Of a DNA stretch of 64,000 nt, positions 8,247-17,862 are shown in pieces. The position numbers and the translations under genes were made by a program. The DNA is taken from NCBI GenBank assembly GCA_963519845.1, contig CAUQNX010000008.1, positions 1 to 64,000 of the forward strand, read 5' to 3'. The stretch is from Moellerella sp963519845. Lineage in GTDB: Bacteria > Pseudomonadota > Gammaproteobacteria > Enterobacterales > Enterobacteriaceae. The notes beneath the pieces were generated by a model. The model had not been told where the DNA came from, searched no databases, and was given only the letters and a program-made list of their open reading frames with translations. Positions within the stretch are counted from its first letter, which is position 1; each line of letters begins with the position of its first letter.

Positions 8247-10054
8247 TGATTATTTCCATCATTTATGGCGTTTATCGTGCTTGGGGTCAATGGGAATGTA
8301 ATATGGACTTCTGTTCCCCCTTGTTGCCGTGGTTTTATATCACATAAGCCATTTAGACTCTGCGTACGTTCTCGCATTATAATCAGGCCATAGTGATTCT
8401 GTTTTTCAGGATGCTGGCTAATTCCCTCTCCATTATCACTAATAACGACAATAATATTACTCTCTTGCTGATATATAGATATTGCCGCCCAATTGGCGTG
8501 AGCATGTTTAACTATATTACTTAAAGCTTCTCGAATAATTTGAATAATATGGATCGATTGATGGGAAGAGATACTTTTTACCTGAATATCATAATTAAGT
8601 TCTATATTATAGCCTAAGCGCTGATTAAACTCATTGATGGTATTTTCTAAGGCAGGCAGCAGGCCCGGTTCAGTGAGTTTTAGTCGAAAGGTGGTCAATA
8701 GCTCTCTGAGTTGACTATAGGCAGAATTAATTTCACAGCGCATCTCACTTAATAGTTTTTGGCAATTATCCGGTAAGTCTTTTGATTGGATCTGTAAATA
8801 ACTAATTTGCATTTTTAAACAGGAGAGTGATTGTGCAATAGAGTCATGTAATTCTCTGGCAATAGCTGAGCGTTCATCCATCAGCAATAACTGTTGTTGT
8901 TGCTCTATTTGATGCTCCATGGCAAGCATACCGGAGATCTGTTTTACTAACATCAGAATAAGTTTATTTTGCTCTTCGGGTAATTGAGTGTTTTTTTCTA
9001 ATTCGCCGATAATTACACCATAGCGATGAATATTATCGGACAATTCCCAAGCAATATCGACTGGATGATTGAGAGGGATATAATCAATGGCTGTTTCACA
9101 AGTTTCGCAGTTACTATCAATACAATTTTTATCAGCATTAGATTTATAACAGAGCAATTCGCTATAATATTTATCATTATTATCTTCGTATAACCGCAAA
9201 CGTAGATTCTTAATAAGCGTGACTCTTTGTAACTCAATTAATACTTTTTGTAATTTTGAACAAATTGCTTCTCTGGCATGAATAGTTTGATTTGATTGAT
9301 ATAAGAAGGAGAGAACTTGATTTTTTCGTTGTAAATCCGCAGTTTTTTCTGTCACTCTGAGCTCTAATTGATGATAACTGGCGGCTAACTCATCAGACAT
9401 CTGATTTAACGTTAGACCAAGAGAATTAAGCTCATCCTGTTTTCCATTGAGTGGATAACGTTGACTAAAATCTTTTTTACCAATCGCATGCACAATATCA
9501 AGTATTTTTCTCCAAGGAAAAAGAAATTTTCGCCTTAAATGCCAGATAGTCACAGTTAAAAGCAGAAATACTAGTGCGGTAAATATCATTTGTGTCAGTG
9601 CGACATAGGCAATTCTATTTTCTGTTTTCTCATCAATAGCAGAAACTAGATCATCTAGTTTACTGACAAATGCAATAACCTCATTAAGCGCTTCATTGGG
9701 ATATTTTGCGGAGATCAAGGCGGGTTTTAGATTATGTGACCAGTAGCCTTCTAAAGCTGTAAATTGTGCGGTTAATTTTTCTGCTTGCACTGATTGCATT
9801 AATTCGATACTGGTTAATGTTTGCTCTAGTTCGCTAATATATTCCGATGAAGAGTTATTCAGTGGAATAAGTGATAATAAGCGGTAACTTTGCATACGCA
9901 GTGAGCCGGATTTATTAATTGCATGAGCATTACCTTGAACACTAATAATCATACGATTAGAAATCGTCATACCAATGATCCCGAGTACCGCAATTAACAG
10001 CATCAAGCCAATAACTTGATTAATTATGGTAAATCGCTGATGTACTGGAGCCAT
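8243..10054 (-). CDS. narX: Nitrate/nitrite sensor histidine kinase NarX
   Basis: Sensor kinase of 603 residues. It has a transmembrane helix near residues 10-32, a periplasmic nitrate-binding P-box (HAINKSGSLRMQSYRLLS, about 44-61), a second membrane helix near 150-170, a HAMP segment, a cysteine-containing central region, the HPK7-type phosphoacceptor box (ARELHDSIAQSLSCLK) and a HATPase domain (NIVKHA, DNGEG). It overlaps narL by four bases. The P-box identity favours NarX over NarQ, as does its position divergent from narK. Confidence 0.95.
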   Translation of the reverse strand: MAPVHQRFTIINQVIGLMLLIAVLGIIGMTISNRMIISVQGNAHAINKSGSLRMQSYRLLSLIPLNNSSSEYISELEQTLTSIELMQSVQAEKLTAQFTALEGYWSHNLKPALISAKYPNEALNEVIAFVSKLDDLVSAIDEKTENRIAYVALTQMIFTALVFLLLTVTIWHLRRKFLFPWRKILDIVHAIGKKDFSQRYPLNGKQDELNSLGLTLNQMSDELAASYHQLELRVTEKTADLQRKNQVLSFLYQSNQTIHAREAICSKLQKVLIELQRVTLIKNLRLRLYEDNNDKYYSELLCYKSNADKNCIDSNCETCETAIDYIPLNHPVDIAWELSDNIHRYGVIIGELEKNTQLPEEQNKLILMLVKQISGMLAMEHQIEQQQQLLLMDERSAIARELHDSIAQSLSCLKMQISYLQIQSKDLPDNCQKLLSEMRCEINSAYSQLRELLTTFRLKLTEPGLLPALENTINEFNQRLGYNIELNYDIQVKSISSHQSIHIIQIIREALSNIVKHAHANWAAISIYQQESNIIVVISDNGEGISQHPEKQNHYGLIIMRERTQSLNGLCDIKPRQQGGTEVHITFPLTPSTINAINDGNNQ

Positions 10055-10126
10055 GATATATCCTTTATAGAAGCCAGCTGTCTAATTGTTATATTCTATT
10101 GTCTAATTAATAATTTTAATTAAAAA

Positions 10127-10142
10127 TACCACTTTAGTAGTA
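10127..10142 (+). promoter_or_regulatory. NarL/NarP 7-2-7 binding site
   Basis: TACCACT (10127-10133), a two-base spacer and AGTAGTA (10136-10142, reverse complement TACTACT) both fit the NarL heptamer TACYNMT and are arranged tail-to-tail with two bases between, the preferred high-affinity arrangement. The site is about 72 bases from the narX start and about 170 bases upstream of the narK FNR site. In E. coli narK an upstream NarL site likewise assists the FNR-bound promoter. Confidence 0.75.
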
Positions 10143-10299
10143 GTACTAAATAGCCAAGAAGTAAATTATCGCTACTTATTTTGCTATATTTTGGATTGTT
10201 AATTTTTTATTTTAAATAAAACAAAGAGTAAAGCTACTACCCCCTGATCATACTATAGTATTGTATGTTAATAGAGGCTAAAAGTAAGAAACTTTTATC

Positions 10300-10313
10300 T
10301 TGATTTAGATCAT
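10300..10313 (+). promoter_or_regulatory. FNR site upstream of narK
   Basis: TTGATTTAGATCAT matches TTGAT-N4-ATCAA in nine of ten specified positions. It lies 62 bases before the narK start. If it acts as a class II site, transcription would begin near 10348, but the matching -10 hexamer is weak, so the start site is uncertain. Confidence 0.75.
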
Positions 10314-10374
10314 CTAACGAAAAGCTTATTAGCAACAAACTCACCCCAGATAATGCTATTCACTGGAGTGAGCT

Positions 10375-11769
10375 ATGTCTCAACTATCTAATTTAGATAT
10401 AAATAAAAAAACAGGCAGCGTAATTCAAGACTGGCAACCTGAAGATAATCAGTTCTGGTTAACTTCAGGAAAGAAGATAGCGAGTCGTAATTTATGGATA
10501 TCTGTTCCTTGTTTGCTTCTCGCATTCTGTGTTTGGATGCTATTTAGTGCCGTCGCTGTTAATTTAAATCGCGTTGGATTTAATTTCACTACGGATCAGT
10601 TATTTTTATTAACCGCATTACCCTCAGTTTCAGGCGCTATTTTAAGAGTCCCTTATTCATTTGTTATTCCTATTTTTGGTGGTCGTCGCTGGACGGCTAT
10701 TAGTACTGTTTTTATGGTGGTTCCCTGTATTTGGCTGGGTATCGCAATTCAAAATCCTGAAACTTCGTTTAATACCTTCATCATTATCTCGCTACTTTGC
10801 GGTTTTGCTGGTGCGAACTTTGCTTCTAGCATGGCTAACATCAGCTTCTTTTTTCCTAAAGCTCGCCAAGGCAGCGCATTAGGGATTAATGGTGGCTTGG
10901 GAAATCTCGGCGTTAGTGTGATGCAGTTGATTGCCCCTTTTATTGTTGGCTTTGGCGTCTTCGCTTTTGTTGGCGGTGAAGGCGTGCTTCAAGCAGATGG
11001 CAGTACTTTATGGCTAGAAAATGCTGCTTGGATTTGGGTACCTTTCATCCTGTTTTTTACTCTAATGGCTTGGTTCGGCATGAACGACTTGGCAGCCAAT
11101 AAAGCCTCATTAAAAGCCCAATTACCTGTATTGAAAAGAGGTCATCTGTGGATCATGAGCCTGCTGTATCTGGCGACTTTTGGCTCATTTATTGGCTTTT
11201 CTGCGGGTTTTGCCATGTTATCAAAAACCCAATTTCCTGATGTTGTGATACTGAAATTCGCCTTCTTCGGGCCTTTTCTCGGTGCTTTAGCTCGTCCTCT
11301 CGGTGGATTTTTGTCAGACCGTTTTGGTGGCGTCAAAGTGACATTTATTAACTTTATCGTCATGGCCATTTTCTCTGGATTACTGTTTCTTACCTTGCCA
11401 AATAATGGACAGGGCGGCTCTTTCGCTGCTTTTTATGCGGTCTTTATGGTGCTATTTCTGACTGCTGGGCTTGGTAGTGGCTCTACTTTCCAAATGATTG
11501 CCGTAGTTTTTCGCAAACTAACGGTTGATCGAATTAAAGCTCAAGGTGGTAGCGACGAGAGTGCACAGAAAAAAGCGGTAACAGAGAGTGCTGCTGCGCT
11601 GGGCTTTATCTCGGCGATTGGCGCTATGGGCGGATTCTTTATTCCTAAAGCTTTCGGTACATCGCTAACACTGACGGGATCACCAGCAGGTGCGATGAAG
11701 ATTTTCTTTGTGTTCTATATCGGCTGTATTTTTGTCACTTGGCTGGTTTATGGCCGAAAAAGTAAATAA
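10375..11769 (+). CDS. narK: Nitrate/nitrite transporter NarK
   Basis: Major facilitator protein of 464 residues with about twelve membrane segments. The nitrate-signature glycine-rich stretches GFAGANFASSMANISFFFP (about residue 143) and the second-half GLGSGSTFQM are both present; these are typical of NarK. It exchanges nitrate for nitrite across the inner membrane and supplies substrate to the cytoplasm-facing NarG. It is followed after 71 bases by narG on the same strand with no clear terminator, so narK and narGHJI may form one transcript. Confidence 0.95.
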   Translation: MSQLSNLDINKKTGSVIQDWQPEDNQFWLTSGKKIASRNLWISVPCLLLAFCVWMLFSAVAVNLNRVGFNFTTDQLFLLTALPSVSGAILRVPYSFVIPIFGGRRWTAISTVFMVVPCIWLGIAIQNPETSFNTFIIISLLCGFAGANFASSMANISFFFPKARQGSALGINGGLGNLGVSVMQLIAPFIVGFGVFAFVGGEGVLQADGSTLWLENAAWIWVPFILFFTLMAWFGMNDLAANKASLKAQLPVLKRGHLWIMSLLYLATFGSFIGFSAGFAMLSKTQFPDVVILKFAFFGPFLGALARPLGGFLSDRFGGVKVTFINFIVMAIFSGLLFLTLPNNGQGGSFAAFYAVFMVLFLTAGLGSGSTFQMIAVVFRKLTVDRIKAQGGSDESAQKKAVTESAAALGFISAIGAMGGFFIPKAFGTSLTLTGSPAGAMKIFFVFYIGCIFVTWLVYGRKSK

Positions 11770-11802
11770 AAAATCATAAAAAATAACGTATTAGCAATGT
11801 AT

Positions 11803-11823
11803 GGCACTGAGATGTTCAGTGCC
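11803..11823 (+). other. Perfect hairpin in the narK-narG gap
   Basis: GGCACTGA (11803-11810), loop GATGT, TCAGTGCC (11816-11823): an eight-pair perfect stem with no T run after it. It ends four bases before the narG ribosome-binding site AGGAGG (11827-11832). It is more likely an mRNA-processing or stability element than a terminator. Confidence 0.6.
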
Positions 11824-11840
11824 CTCAGGAGGCAATCCTA

Positions 11841-14800
11841 ATGAGCAAGTTTTTAGATAGATTTCGCTATTTTAAGCAACGTGGAGAGACCTTCTCTGGT
11901 GATCATGGCCAAGAGCTCAATGTCAATCGTGACTGGGAAGATGGCTACCGCAGTCGTTGGCAGCATGACAAAGTTGTACGTTCTACCCACGGTGTTAACT
12001 GTACTGGCTCTTGTAGCTGGAAGATTTATGTGAAAAATGGCTTAGTGACTTGGGAAACTCAGCAAACTGATTACCCTCGCACACGCCCTGATCTGCCCGA
12101 TCATGAGCCTCGCGGCTGTCCAAGAGGCGCAAGCTACTCTTGGTATCTCTATAGCGCTAATCGGGTGAAATATCCGATGATACGTAAGTGCTTACTTAAA
12201 CTCTGGCGCGAAGCTAAGTTACAACATAAAGATCCTGTCGACGCTTGGTTATCGATTATCAATGACCCACAAAAAGCACAAGTTTATAAGCAAGCGCGTG
12301 GACGTGGCGGTTTTGTTCGCTCTGACTGGAAAGAAGCCAATGAGATGATTGCGGCAGCCAATGTCGCGACAGCAAAAGAGTTTGGCCCCGACCGTATTAT
12401 CGGCTTCTCGCCAATTCCAGCGATGTCTATGATCTCTTATGCTTCAGGCGCTCGCTATCTATCACTGATTGGCGGTGCTTGCCTCAGTTTCTATGATTGG
12501 TATTGTGATCTACCTCCTGCGTCACCCATGACTTGGGGTGAGCAAACGGATGTTCCTGAATCCGCCGATTGGTATAACTCTTCTTATATTATTGCTTGGG
12601 GCTCCAATGTTCCCCAAACACGTACCCCAGATGCGCACTTCTTTACTGAAGTCCGTTACAAAGGGACTAAAACTGTTGCTGTCACGCCAGATTATGCGGA
12701 GATCGCCAAACTTTGTGATCACTGGTTAAATCCTAAACAAGGTACAGATAGCGCAATGGCAATGGCGATGGGCCATGTCATTCTGACTGAATTCCATGTT
12801 AAACGTGAAGCTGAATATTTCCGTGAGTATGTGCGTACTTACACCGATATGCCGATGCTGGTTAGATTAGATAAACGCGATGATGGCTACTATGTGCCGG
12901 GAAATATGTTGCGTGCCTCTGATTTAGTGAATTCTCTAGGCGAAGAGCAGCATGCTGAGTGGAAAACTATCGCTATCGATGAAGAGAGCGGAGAACTCGC
13001 CGTACCTCAGGGATCGATGGGATTCCGCTGGGATGGAAGTGCTAAATGGAATTTAGAACCTAAAGATGCCCAAAGTCAAAAAACCTTAAAAATGCAGTTA
13101 AGTCTACTTGATAAGCACGATGATATTGTCGATGTCGGATTTCCCTATTTCGGTGGCTTAGAAAGTGACTATTTTGCTGGTGTTGAGCTCAAAGATATTC
13201 TGATACATAAGTTGCCCGTCAAACGTATTAAATTAGCCGATGGTAGCGAAGAATTAGTTACCAGTGTCTATGATTTGATGTTAGCAAACTATGGTATTGA
13301 GCGTGGTTTAAATGATGAAAACTGCGCTAAAGATTATGATGATATGAAAGCCTACTCACCCGCATGGGCTGAGCAGATCACGGGTGTTAGTCGACAAAAT
13401 ATGATCCGCATTGCCCGCGAATTTGCGGATACGGCTGAAAAAACTCATGGTCGTTCGATGGTGATTGTCGGTGCCGGTATTAACCACTGGTATCATATGG
13501 ATATGACCTATCGCGCCATTATCAATATGTTGATTTTCTGTGGTTGTGTTGGGCAAAGTGGCGGCGGTTGGTCGCACTATGTTGGACAAGAGAAATTACG
13601 TCCACAAACTGGTTGGACTCCGCTGGCCTTCGGTCTTGATTGGCAGCGCCCACCGCGTCATATGAACAGTACCTCATTCTTCTATAATCATTCAAGCCAG
13701 TGGCGCTATGAGACGGTTAATACACAGGAATTATTATCGCCTTTAGCGGATAAATCTCACTTTAGCCCAAGCTTAGTCGACCTCAATGTGCGAGCTGAGC
13801 GTATGGGGTGGCTGCCTTCTGCGCCTCAGTTGAGTGTTAATCCACTGAGTATCGCCAAAAAAGCTGAAGCGGAAGGACTCTCTGCGGCTGACTATACCGT
13901 TAAGCATCTTAAAGATGGCAGCCTGCGTTTTGCCGCTGAACAACCAGATAACCCGCAAAACTTCCCTCGTAACCTATTTATTTGGCGCTCCAATTTATTG
14001 GGATCGGCAGGTAAAGGCCATGAATATTTGCTTAAATATTTATTGGGAACTGAGAATGGTATTCAAGGCAAAGATCTCGGTCAGCAAGGTTGTGTTAAAC
14101 CAGAGGAAGTTGAGTGGCAAGACGATGGCGCGACAGGAAAGGTCGATCTGGTTGTTACTCTCGATTTTAGGATGTCCAGTACCTGCCTGTTCTCCGATAT
14201 TGTGCTGCCAACGGCGACTTGGTACGAGAAAGACGATCTTAATACTTCAGATATGCACCCCTTTATTCACCCATTAACTGCGGCGGTTGATCCTGCATGG
14301 GAATCAAAAACCGACTGGGAGATCTATAAAGATCTGGCTAAAGTCTTCTCTGAAGTTTGCGTTGGTCATTTAGGTACTGAAACCGATGTGGTGACCTTAC
14401 CGATCCAACATGATAGTGCGGCCGAAATGGCGCAACCTTTTGATGTTAAAGATTGGAAAAAAGGCCAGTGTGAACTGATCCCCGGCAAAACAGCTCCCCA
14501 TATTCTGATAGTTGAGCGTGATTATCCGGCAACTTATGCTCGCTTTACCTCTTTGGGTCCTTTGATGGACAAATTGGGGAATGGCGGTAAAGGGCTGAGT
14601 TGGAATACTCAGACTGAGGTTGATTTTCTCAAGCGCTTGAATAAAGTGCAGCCAGATGGCGCGAATGCGGGACGACCAAAAATTGAAACTGCGATTGATG
14701 CAGCTGAGGTTATTTTATCATTGGCGCCTGAAACCAATGGTCAGGTTGCGGTAAAAGCTTGGGCTGCGCTCAGTAAAATAACTGGTCGTGACCATACCCA

Positions 14801-15602
14801 TTTGGCACTTAACAAAGAAGATGAAAAGATCCGTTTTCGCGATATTGTCGCCCAGCCGCGCAAAATTATCTCAAGTCCTATTTGGTCCGGTTTGGAAGAT
14901 GAACATGTTTCCTACAGTGCTTGTTACACCAATATTCACGAGATGATCCCTTGGCGTACCTTGAGTGGCCGTCAGCAGTTGTACCAAGATCATGAATGGA
15001 TGCGTGCATTTGGTGAGAGTTTAGTCGTGTATCGCCCTCCCATTGATACTCGTGCGGCTCAACCATTGTTAGGGGCTAAATCTAACGGTTTCCCTGAAAA
15101 AGCGCTTAACTTTTTGACGCCACACCAGAAATGGGGGATTCACTCAACTTATAGCGACAACCTATTTATGTTGACCTTAGGTCGTGGTGGTCCGGTTGTT
15201 TGGTTAAGTGAAGGTGATGCTAAGCAGCTTGGTATTGAAGATAACGACTGGGTTGAAGCCTTTAATAGTAATGGAGCACTCACGGCGAAAGCGGTAGTGA
15301 GCCAACGTATACCTGATGGCATGATCATGATGTATCACGCGCAAGAGCGTCTGATCAACCTACCGGGGTCTGAAATCACGCAACAGCGTGGTGGTATCCA
15401 CAACTCTGTAACCCGCGTCTGTCCAAAGCCCACCCATATGATTGGCGGCTATGGTCACCTTGCTTACAGCTTTAACTATTACGGCACTGTTGGCTCAAAC
15501 CGCGATGAATTTGTGGTGGTGCGTAAAATGAAAAATGTGGACTGGCTCGATGGCGAGCAAGACAGCTATCAACAGACCCTGAGTGGGCAGGAGAAAGCAT
15601 AA
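11841..15602 (+). CDS. narG: Respiratory nitrate reductase alpha subunit
   Basis: Catalytic subunit of 1253 residues, full length for NarG. The N-terminal motif HGVNCTGSCSWK (His50, Cys54, Cys58) ligates the FS0 [4Fe-4S] cluster, and the molybdopterin domains follow. It lacks a cleavable Tat peptide, as expected for the cytoplasm-facing membrane-bound enzyme. It reduces nitrate to nitrite using electrons from NarI through NarH. A strong AGGAGG precedes the ATG, and the stop overlaps the narH start (TAATG). Confidence 0.97.
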   Translation: MSKFLDRFRYFKQRGETFSGDHGQELNVNRDWEDGYRSRWQHDKVVRSTHGVNCTGSCSWKIYVKNGLVTWETQQTDYPRTRPDLPDHEPRGCPRGASYSWYLYSANRVKYPMIRKCLLKLWREAKLQHKDPVDAWLSIINDPQKAQVYKQARGRGGFVRSDWKEANEMIAAANVATAKEFGPDRIIGFSPIPAMSMISYASGARYLSLIGGACLSFYDWYCDLPPASPMTWGEQTDVPESADWYNSSYIIAWGSNVPQTRTPDAHFFTEVRYKGTKTVAVTPDYAEIAKLCDHWLNPKQGTDSAMAMAMGHVILTEFHVKREAEYFREYVRTYTDMPMLVRLDKRDDGYYVPGNMLRASDLVNSLGEEQHAEWKTIAIDEESGELAVPQGSMGFRWDGSAKWNLEPKDAQSQKTLKMQLSLLDKHDDIVDVGFPYFGGLESDYFAGVELKDILIHKLPVKRIKLADGSEELVTSVYDLMLANYGIERGLNDENCAKDYDDMKAYSPAWAEQITGVSRQNMIRIAREFADTAEKTHGRSMVIVGAGINHWYHMDMTYRAIINMLIFCGCVGQSGGGWSHYVGQEKLRPQTGWTPLAFGLDWQRPPRHMNSTSFFYNHSSQWRYETVNTQELLSPLADKSHFSPSLVDLNVRAERMGWLPSAPQLSVNPLSIAKKAEAEGLSAADYTVKHLKDGSLRFAAEQPDNPQNFPRNLFIWRSNLLGSAGKGHEYLLKYLLGTENGIQGKDLGQQGCVKPEEVEWQDDGATGKVDLVVTLDFRMSSTCLFSDIVLPTATWYEKDDLNTSDMHPFIHPLTAAVDPAWESKTDWEIYKDLAKVFSEVCVGHLGTETDVVTLPIQHDSAAEMAQPFDVKDWKKGQCELIPGKTAPHILIVERDYPATYARFTSLGPLMDKLGNGGKGLSWNTQTEVDFLKRLNKVQPDGANAGRPKIETAIDAAEVILSLAPETNGQVAVKAWAALSKITGRDHTHLALNKEDEKIRFRDIVAQPRKIISSPIWSGLEDEHVSYSACYTNIHEMIPWRTLSGRQQLYQDHEWMRAFGESLVVYRPPIDTRAAQPLLGAKSNGFPEKALNFLTPHQKWGIHSTYSDNLFMLTLGRGGPVVWLSEGDAKQLGIEDNDWVEAFNSNGALTAKAVVSQRIPDGMIMMYHAQERLINLPGSEITQQRGGIHNSVTRVCPKPTHMIGGYGHLAYSFNYYGTVGSNRDEFVVVRKMKNVDWLDGEQDSYQQTLSGQEKA

Positions 15603-17143
15603 TGAAAATTCGTTCTCAGGTCGGCATGGTATTGAATCTAGATAAATGTATCGGTTGTCATACTTGCTCCGTCACATGTAAAAATATCTGGACCAGTCGA
15701 GAAGGTGTTGAATACGCATGGTTTAATAATGTGGAGACCAAACCTGGTACTGGTTATCCTCATAATTGGGAAGATCAGGAAAAGTGGAAGGGCGGCTGGA
15801 TACGCAATATTAAAGGTAAATTAGTACCGCGTATGGGTAATAAAGTTGGCGTTTTAGCTAAGATTTTCGCCAACCCAGATATGCCTTCACTGGATGATTA
15901 TTACGAACCCTTTGACTATGATTATGGCAATCTAAAAAACGCAGCAGCAGGAAAGCATGTCCCTACTGCGCGCCCACGTTCGTTGATCACAGGTAAACGA
16001 ATGAGCAATATCAAAATGGGGCCTAACTGGGAGGATGATTTAGGCGGCGAATTTGAAAAACGCGCTAAAGATCAGAACTTCGCTAACATGCAGAAAGATA
16101 TGTATGGGCAGTTTGAAAATACATTTATGATGTATTTACCCCGTTTATGTGAGCACTGTTTGAATCCGGCTTGTGTCGCGACTTGCCCAAGTGGTGCTAT
16201 CTATAAACGCTCAGAAGATGGCATTGTCTTGATTGATCAAGATAAATGTCGCGGCTGGCGTATGTGTTTAACGGGCTGTCCATATAAAAAGATCTACTTT
16301 AACTGGAAAAGTGGCAAATCAGAAAAATGTATTTTCTGTTACCCACGCATCGAATCCGGTATGCCAACGATTTGCTCTGAGACCTGTGTTGGGCGCATCC
16401 GTTATCTTGGTGTGCTGCTCTATGATGCCGATAAAATTGAGCAAGCAGCCAGCGTTGAAAATGAAAAAGATCTCTATCAAAGTCAATTAGATATTTTCCT
16501 CGATCCCCATGATCCGGCGGTGGTTGAACAAGCACAGAAAGATGGTATTCCTCTTAGTGTGATAGATGCGGCACAGAAATCACCAGTGTATAAAATGGCG
16601 ATGGAGTGGAAACTAGCTCTACCTCTGCACCCTGAATATCGCACCTTACCTATGGTTTGGTATGTGCCGCCATTGTCACCGATTCAGTCAGTCGCGGATG
16701 CGGGTATGTTGGCACACACTGGCGTATTACCGGATGTTGAAAGTTTACGTATTCCAGTTGAATATCTAGCGAACTTACTCACTGCGGGGGATACCGCCCC
16801 CGTGTTGTTGGCGTTAAAACGTATGTTAGCTATGCGTCACTATAAGCGCGCTGAAACTGTTGAGAAAAAACAAGATTTACGTGCTTTAGAGCAAGTTGGC
16901 TTAACAGAAGCTCAGGCGCAGGAGATGTATCGTTATCTTGCGATCGCTAACTATGAAGATCGTTTTGTTATTCCATCCAGTCATCGTGAAATCGCTCGTG
17001 AGGCTTTTCCTGAAGCGAGAGCTTGTGGCTTTAGCTTTGGCGACGGTTGTCATGGCAGCGACACCAAATTCAATCTATTTAATAGTAAACGTATTGATGC
17101 AATTGATATTACGTCGAAAACATCTGGGGAGAAAACATTATGA
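15602..17143 (+). CDS. narH: Respiratory nitrate reductase beta subunit
   Basis: Iron-sulfur subunit of 513 residues. The cysteine groups CIGCHTCSVTCKN (about residue 16), CEHCLNPACVATCP (about 184), CRGWRMCLTGCP (about 217; Trp replaces one Cys, giving the characteristic [3Fe-4S] site) and CIFCYPR (about 244) define the NarH cluster set. It relays electrons from NarI haems to NarG. The start overlaps the narG stop and the end overlaps the narJ start. Confidence 0.97.
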   Translation: MKIRSQVGMVLNLDKCIGCHTCSVTCKNIWTSREGVEYAWFNNVETKPGTGYPHNWEDQEKWKGGWIRNIKGKLVPRMGNKVGVLAKIFANPDMPSLDDYYEPFDYDYGNLKNAAAGKHVPTARPRSLITGKRMSNIKMGPNWEDDLGGEFEKRAKDQNFANMQKDMYGQFENTFMMYLPRLCEHCLNPACVATCPSGAIYKRSEDGIVLIDQDKCRGWRMCLTGCPYKKIYFNWKSGKSEKCIFCYPRIESGMPTICSETCVGRIRYLGVLLYDADKIEQAASVENEKDLYQSQLDIFLDPHDPAVVEQAQKDGIPLSVIDAAQKSPVYKMAMEWKLALPLHPEYRTLPMVWYVPPLSPIQSVADAGMLAHTGVLPDVESLRIPVEYLANLLTAGDTAPVLLALKRMLAMRHYKRAETVEKKQDLRALEQVGLTEAQAQEMYRYLAIANYEDRFVIPSSHREIAREAFPEARACGFSFGDGCHGSDTKFNLFNSKRIDAIDITSKTSGEKTL

Positions 17144-17862
17144 TTTCGCTTAAGGTGATTTCGTGTTTACTGGAATATCCGACAGAAGATCTGTGGCAGC
17201 ACCGCGATGAACTAATTGATGCATTGGAAAATGCTAATGAATTGCCGATCTCCAAAGCAGTTCAACTGATGATGTTATTGCGTGACTATACTGCGGAACC
17301 TCTGCTGGATATGCAGGCTGAATATTGTGAGCTATTTGATCGCGGCAGAGCAACCTCCCTACTCTTATTTGAGCATGTTCACGGTGAATCCCGTGATCGT
17401 GGGCAAGCTATGGTCGATTTGTTGGCACAGTATGAAAAACAAGGACTTGAAATTGACCGTCGTGAGTTGCCTGATCATTTACCTATTTATCTTGAATATT
17501 TAACTACTTTACCTGCGGATGAGCGGCAAGAAGGCTTACTCAATATCGCGCCAATATTGGCATTGTTAGGTGAAAGACTAAAACAGCGACAAGGCCGATT
17601 TGGTTTACTGTTTGATATCTTGTTGCATCTGTCTGAAAGCCTATTAGAAACTGAGCAATTGAGCCATCAGGTGGCGAAAGAAGCTCGTGATGATACTCCA
17701 GAAGCGTTAGATGCGGTTTGGGAAGAAGAACAAGTGACATTTTTTGCTGATAAGAAAAGTTGTGGCAGTGAAATTGCATCGCATCAGCAGCGTTTTGCTG
17801 GAGCTGTTCAACCACAATATTTGAATCTGGATTCTGGGCCAACCTCAGGAGTTCAAAAATGA
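17140..17862 (+). CDS. narJ: Nitrate reductase assembly chaperone NarJ
   Basis: Acidic, mostly helical TorD/NarJ-family protein of 240 residues, normal NarJ length. The segment DHLPIYLEYL fits the family. NarJ binds apo-NarG and promotes cofactor insertion and membrane attachment; it is not part of the final complex. It overlaps both narH and narI by four bases. It is the only recognisable TorD/NarJ-type chaperone in the window. Confidence 0.95.
   Translation: MISLKVISCLLEYPTEDLWQHRDELIDALENANELPISKAVQLMMLLRDYTAEPLLDMQAEYCELFDRGRATSLLLFEHVHGESRDRGQAMVDLLAQYEKQGLEIDRRELPDHLPIYLEYLTTLPADERQEGLLNIAPILALLGERLKQRQGRFGLLFDILLHLSESLLETEQLSHQVAKEARDDTPEALDAVWEEEQVTFFADKKSCGSEIASHQQRFAGAVQPQYLNLDSGPTSGVQK

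Larger units (their letters stand above)
10055..10374. promoter_or_regulatory. narX-narK divergent regulatory region
   Basis: This 320-base gap holds promoters for narXL to the left and narK-narGHJI to the right. Two recognisable sites lie in it: a NarL/NarP inverted heptamer pair at 10127-10142 and an FNR site at 10300-10313. No other coding sequence is visible. The narK ATG at 10375 follows a CTGGAG ribosome-binding site. Confidence 0.75.

Noticed and set aside
13915..14277. 120-codon open frame in another frame of narG
   Set aside because: Shadow of narG coding sequence; no homology-like motifs and no independent start signals.
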